The notes beneath the pieces are model-generated. The model was not told the DNA's origin, did no database searches, and worked only from the letters and a program-made list of their open reading frames with translations. A program made the position numbers and the translations under genes. A stretch of DNA of 8,493 bases, from the NCBI GenBank assembly GCA_030635465.1, contig DAOVYU010000026.1, forward strand, positions 1 to 8,493, in the 5' to 3' direction. Positions 7,421-8,493 of this stretch are shown piece by piece (the stretch's first letter is position 1; each line of letters starts with the position of its first letter). The stretch is from Bacteroidales bacterium (GTDB lineage: Bacteria; Bacteroidota; Bacteroidia; Bacteroidales; JAADJA01).

Positions 7421-8437
7421 ATGAGAAAGTTAAATTCCAATAATTTTTCAGATAAAGTCAATATCTATTTATCCAGATACTGGTTCCTGGTTTATATTCT
7501 TTTTATTGGAACCAATCTACTTATTCGATTTATAGGATTACCACAAGAAAGTCTGTATGGAGATGAAGGTTTTACAGTTTTTTTCGCTCAGCAACCCATG
7601 GAAAACCTTTATGAAAGATTGATGTATGACAGAAACCCTCCATTCTATTTTTTCCTGCTACATTTTTGGATAAAACTATTCGGACTCAATTCAATTGTGT
7701 TAAAAAGCCTTTCTGTCTTTTTCAGTATCGGTACCGCTTTTATTATTATAAAAATTTCAACACGATATCTTAACAAAACAACTGCAATCTTTGCTTCATT
7801 ACTCTTTCTTCTATCAAATGTATGGTTAGTGGCTTCACATGAGCTGAGGGCTTTTTCGCTGGTAGGATTTTTAACTGTCCTGTCATTCTATCTATACTTA
7901 AATGTTCTGAAACGGAATAAAGTATCCAGTGCAATAGGATTGACCATTGTAAACCTTTTATTGGTCTTTTCCCATTATATTTCATTTTATATCCCTCTCC
8001 TTCAGCTGATCTGTTCTTTTTTATTTTTAAAGGAAAACAAAAAAGGATTCTGGTATTATTTCTATAGCCAGTTAGTGGCACTGATTTTATTTATACCCTG
8101 GTTAAAAATTGTGATTGACAATATTCCTGACAAAAGCTCATTTTGGCTCGAAACAGCAGGTTTACAAAGATTACAAACTGTATTTACAAATTTATCCGGA
8201 ACAGAATTCATCTGGATGATCCATTTATTTATTCTGGGATCATTTATACTTCTTTTGCTTATCGACAGGAATAAAAGGTTCATTAAAAAAGACTTTGAAA
8301 TAAAGACAGCCCTGATACTATTTTTATGGTATCTGTTTCCAATTATTACGAATTTATCAATCTTGTACCTGGAAAGTGAACTGGTTGGAAGAATCCTGAC
8401 CTCAAGAATATTCTGGTTCTGCCATCAAGGAACGTGA
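7421..8437 (+). CDS. GT39-like membrane glycosyltransferase, apparently truncated at the C-terminus
   Basis: A multipass inner-membrane protein resembling GT39/ArnT/PMT-type (GT-C fold) transferases, which move a sugar from a polyprenyl-phosphate carrier to an acceptor on the periplasmic side. Visible hallmarks are YGDEGF at 46-51 in the first periplasmic loop (Asp48-Glu49), YDRNPPFYFF at 69-78, and HELRAFSL at 140-147, matching the family's E-x-R-x-x-x-L region. Hydrophobic segments lie at about 20-38, 95-112, 122-138, 145-161, 187-204, 212-234, 264-281 and 296-314. Related proteins are usually around 450-550 aa; this one stops at 338. Sequence through LWYLFPIITNLSI (303-313) looks normal, after which the last ~24 residues (ESELVGRIL and FWFCHQGT) no longer resemble the membrane helices expected there. 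This suggests a frameshift, a rearrangement or an assembly join. The sugar and acceptor cannot be told. It is the first gene here without overlap to its upstream neighbour. Confidence 0.75.
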   Translation: MRKLNSNNFSDKVNIYLSRYWFLVYILFIGTNLLIRFIGLPQESLYGDEGFTVFFAQQPMENLYERLMYDRNPPFYFFLLHFWIKLFGLNSIVLKSLSVFFSIGTAFIIIKISTRYLNKTTAIFASLLFLLSNVWLVASHELRAFSLVGFLTVLSFYLYLNVLKRNKVSSAIGLTIVNLLLVFSHYISFYIPLLQLICSFLFLKENKKGFWYYFYSQLVALILFIPWLKIVIDNIPDKSSFWLETAGLQRLQTVFTNLSGTEFIWMIHLFILGSFILLLLIDRNKRFIKKDFEIKTALILFLWYLFPIITNLSILYLESELVGRILTSRIFWFCHQGT

Positions 8438-8481
8438 TTGAAGAACATCCGGGTTGGGGTAAAGAAATCGTTAATCCTTGA
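8380..8481 (+). other. Unidentified protein-like fragment in another frame
   Basis: Read in the frame starting at 8380, this stretch encodes 33 codons ending in TGA at 8479-8481, with protein-like composition (NPDLKNILVLPSRN, then EEHPGWGKEIVNP). An in-frame TGA at 8377-8379 precedes it and there is no good start codon. It overlaps the odd tail of the glycosyltransferase in a different frame. It could be the 3' end of a different gene joined here, or chance. I do not recognise the sequence. It does not look like the missing helices of a GT39 protein, so a simple single-base frameshift does not explain it. Confidence 0.3.
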
Positions 8482-8493
8482 TCTCTGCAGTTA

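Noticed and set aside
7770..8081. Minus-strand open frame of about 100 codons inside the glycosyltransferase gene
   Set aside because: It lies wholly opposite a gene with clear family motifs, has no recognisable domain and no separate promoter; it is an antisense shadow.

Overview
The window looks like a chromosomal segment from a member of the Bacteroidota (Bacteroidetes). The evidence is low-GC DNA, two proteins with type IX secretion (T9SS) C-terminal sorting-type domains, a PorZ-like T9SS component, the long three-domain form of IspG used in this phylum, TAnnTTTG promoter-like elements, and almost no Shine-Dalgarno sequences. All genes are on the plus strand and tightly packed.

Layout: a strong intrinsic terminator (about 23-54) closes an unseen upstream unit. 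It is followed by ispG (75-1817), the iron-sulfur enzyme of the MEP isoprenoid pathway. ispG overlaps by 4 nt (ATGA) a large secreted protein (1814-4186) with a lamin-tail domain, a chitobiase-C-terminal-like domain, a CotH kinase-like domain and a T9SS sorting domain. After a 100-bp gap comes a porZ-like gene (4287-6641): two-propeller architecture and a C-terminal domain, predicted to sit in the outer-membrane attachment complex. Its stop overlaps the start of recO (6641-7369) by 1 nt (TAATG). A 50-bp gap then leads to a GT39-like multipass membrane glycosyltransferase (7421-8437), which ends too early and loses family resemblance near 8360-8380. The last ~110 bp carry a protein-like fragment in another frame that I cannot identify.

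How the genes relate: the lamin-tail/CotH protein is a predicted T9SS cargo encoded directly upstream of a predicted T9SS machine part. ispG and recO are housekeeping genes linked to these two by overlapping stop/start codons. I see no defence island, CRISPR array, tRNA, rRNA or intact insertion sequence, and no gap between genes longer than about 100 bp. I do not see a clearly new multi-gene system. The points most worth checking are an in-frame heptamer array inside ispG, the cargo/machine pairing, and the break at the right edge.
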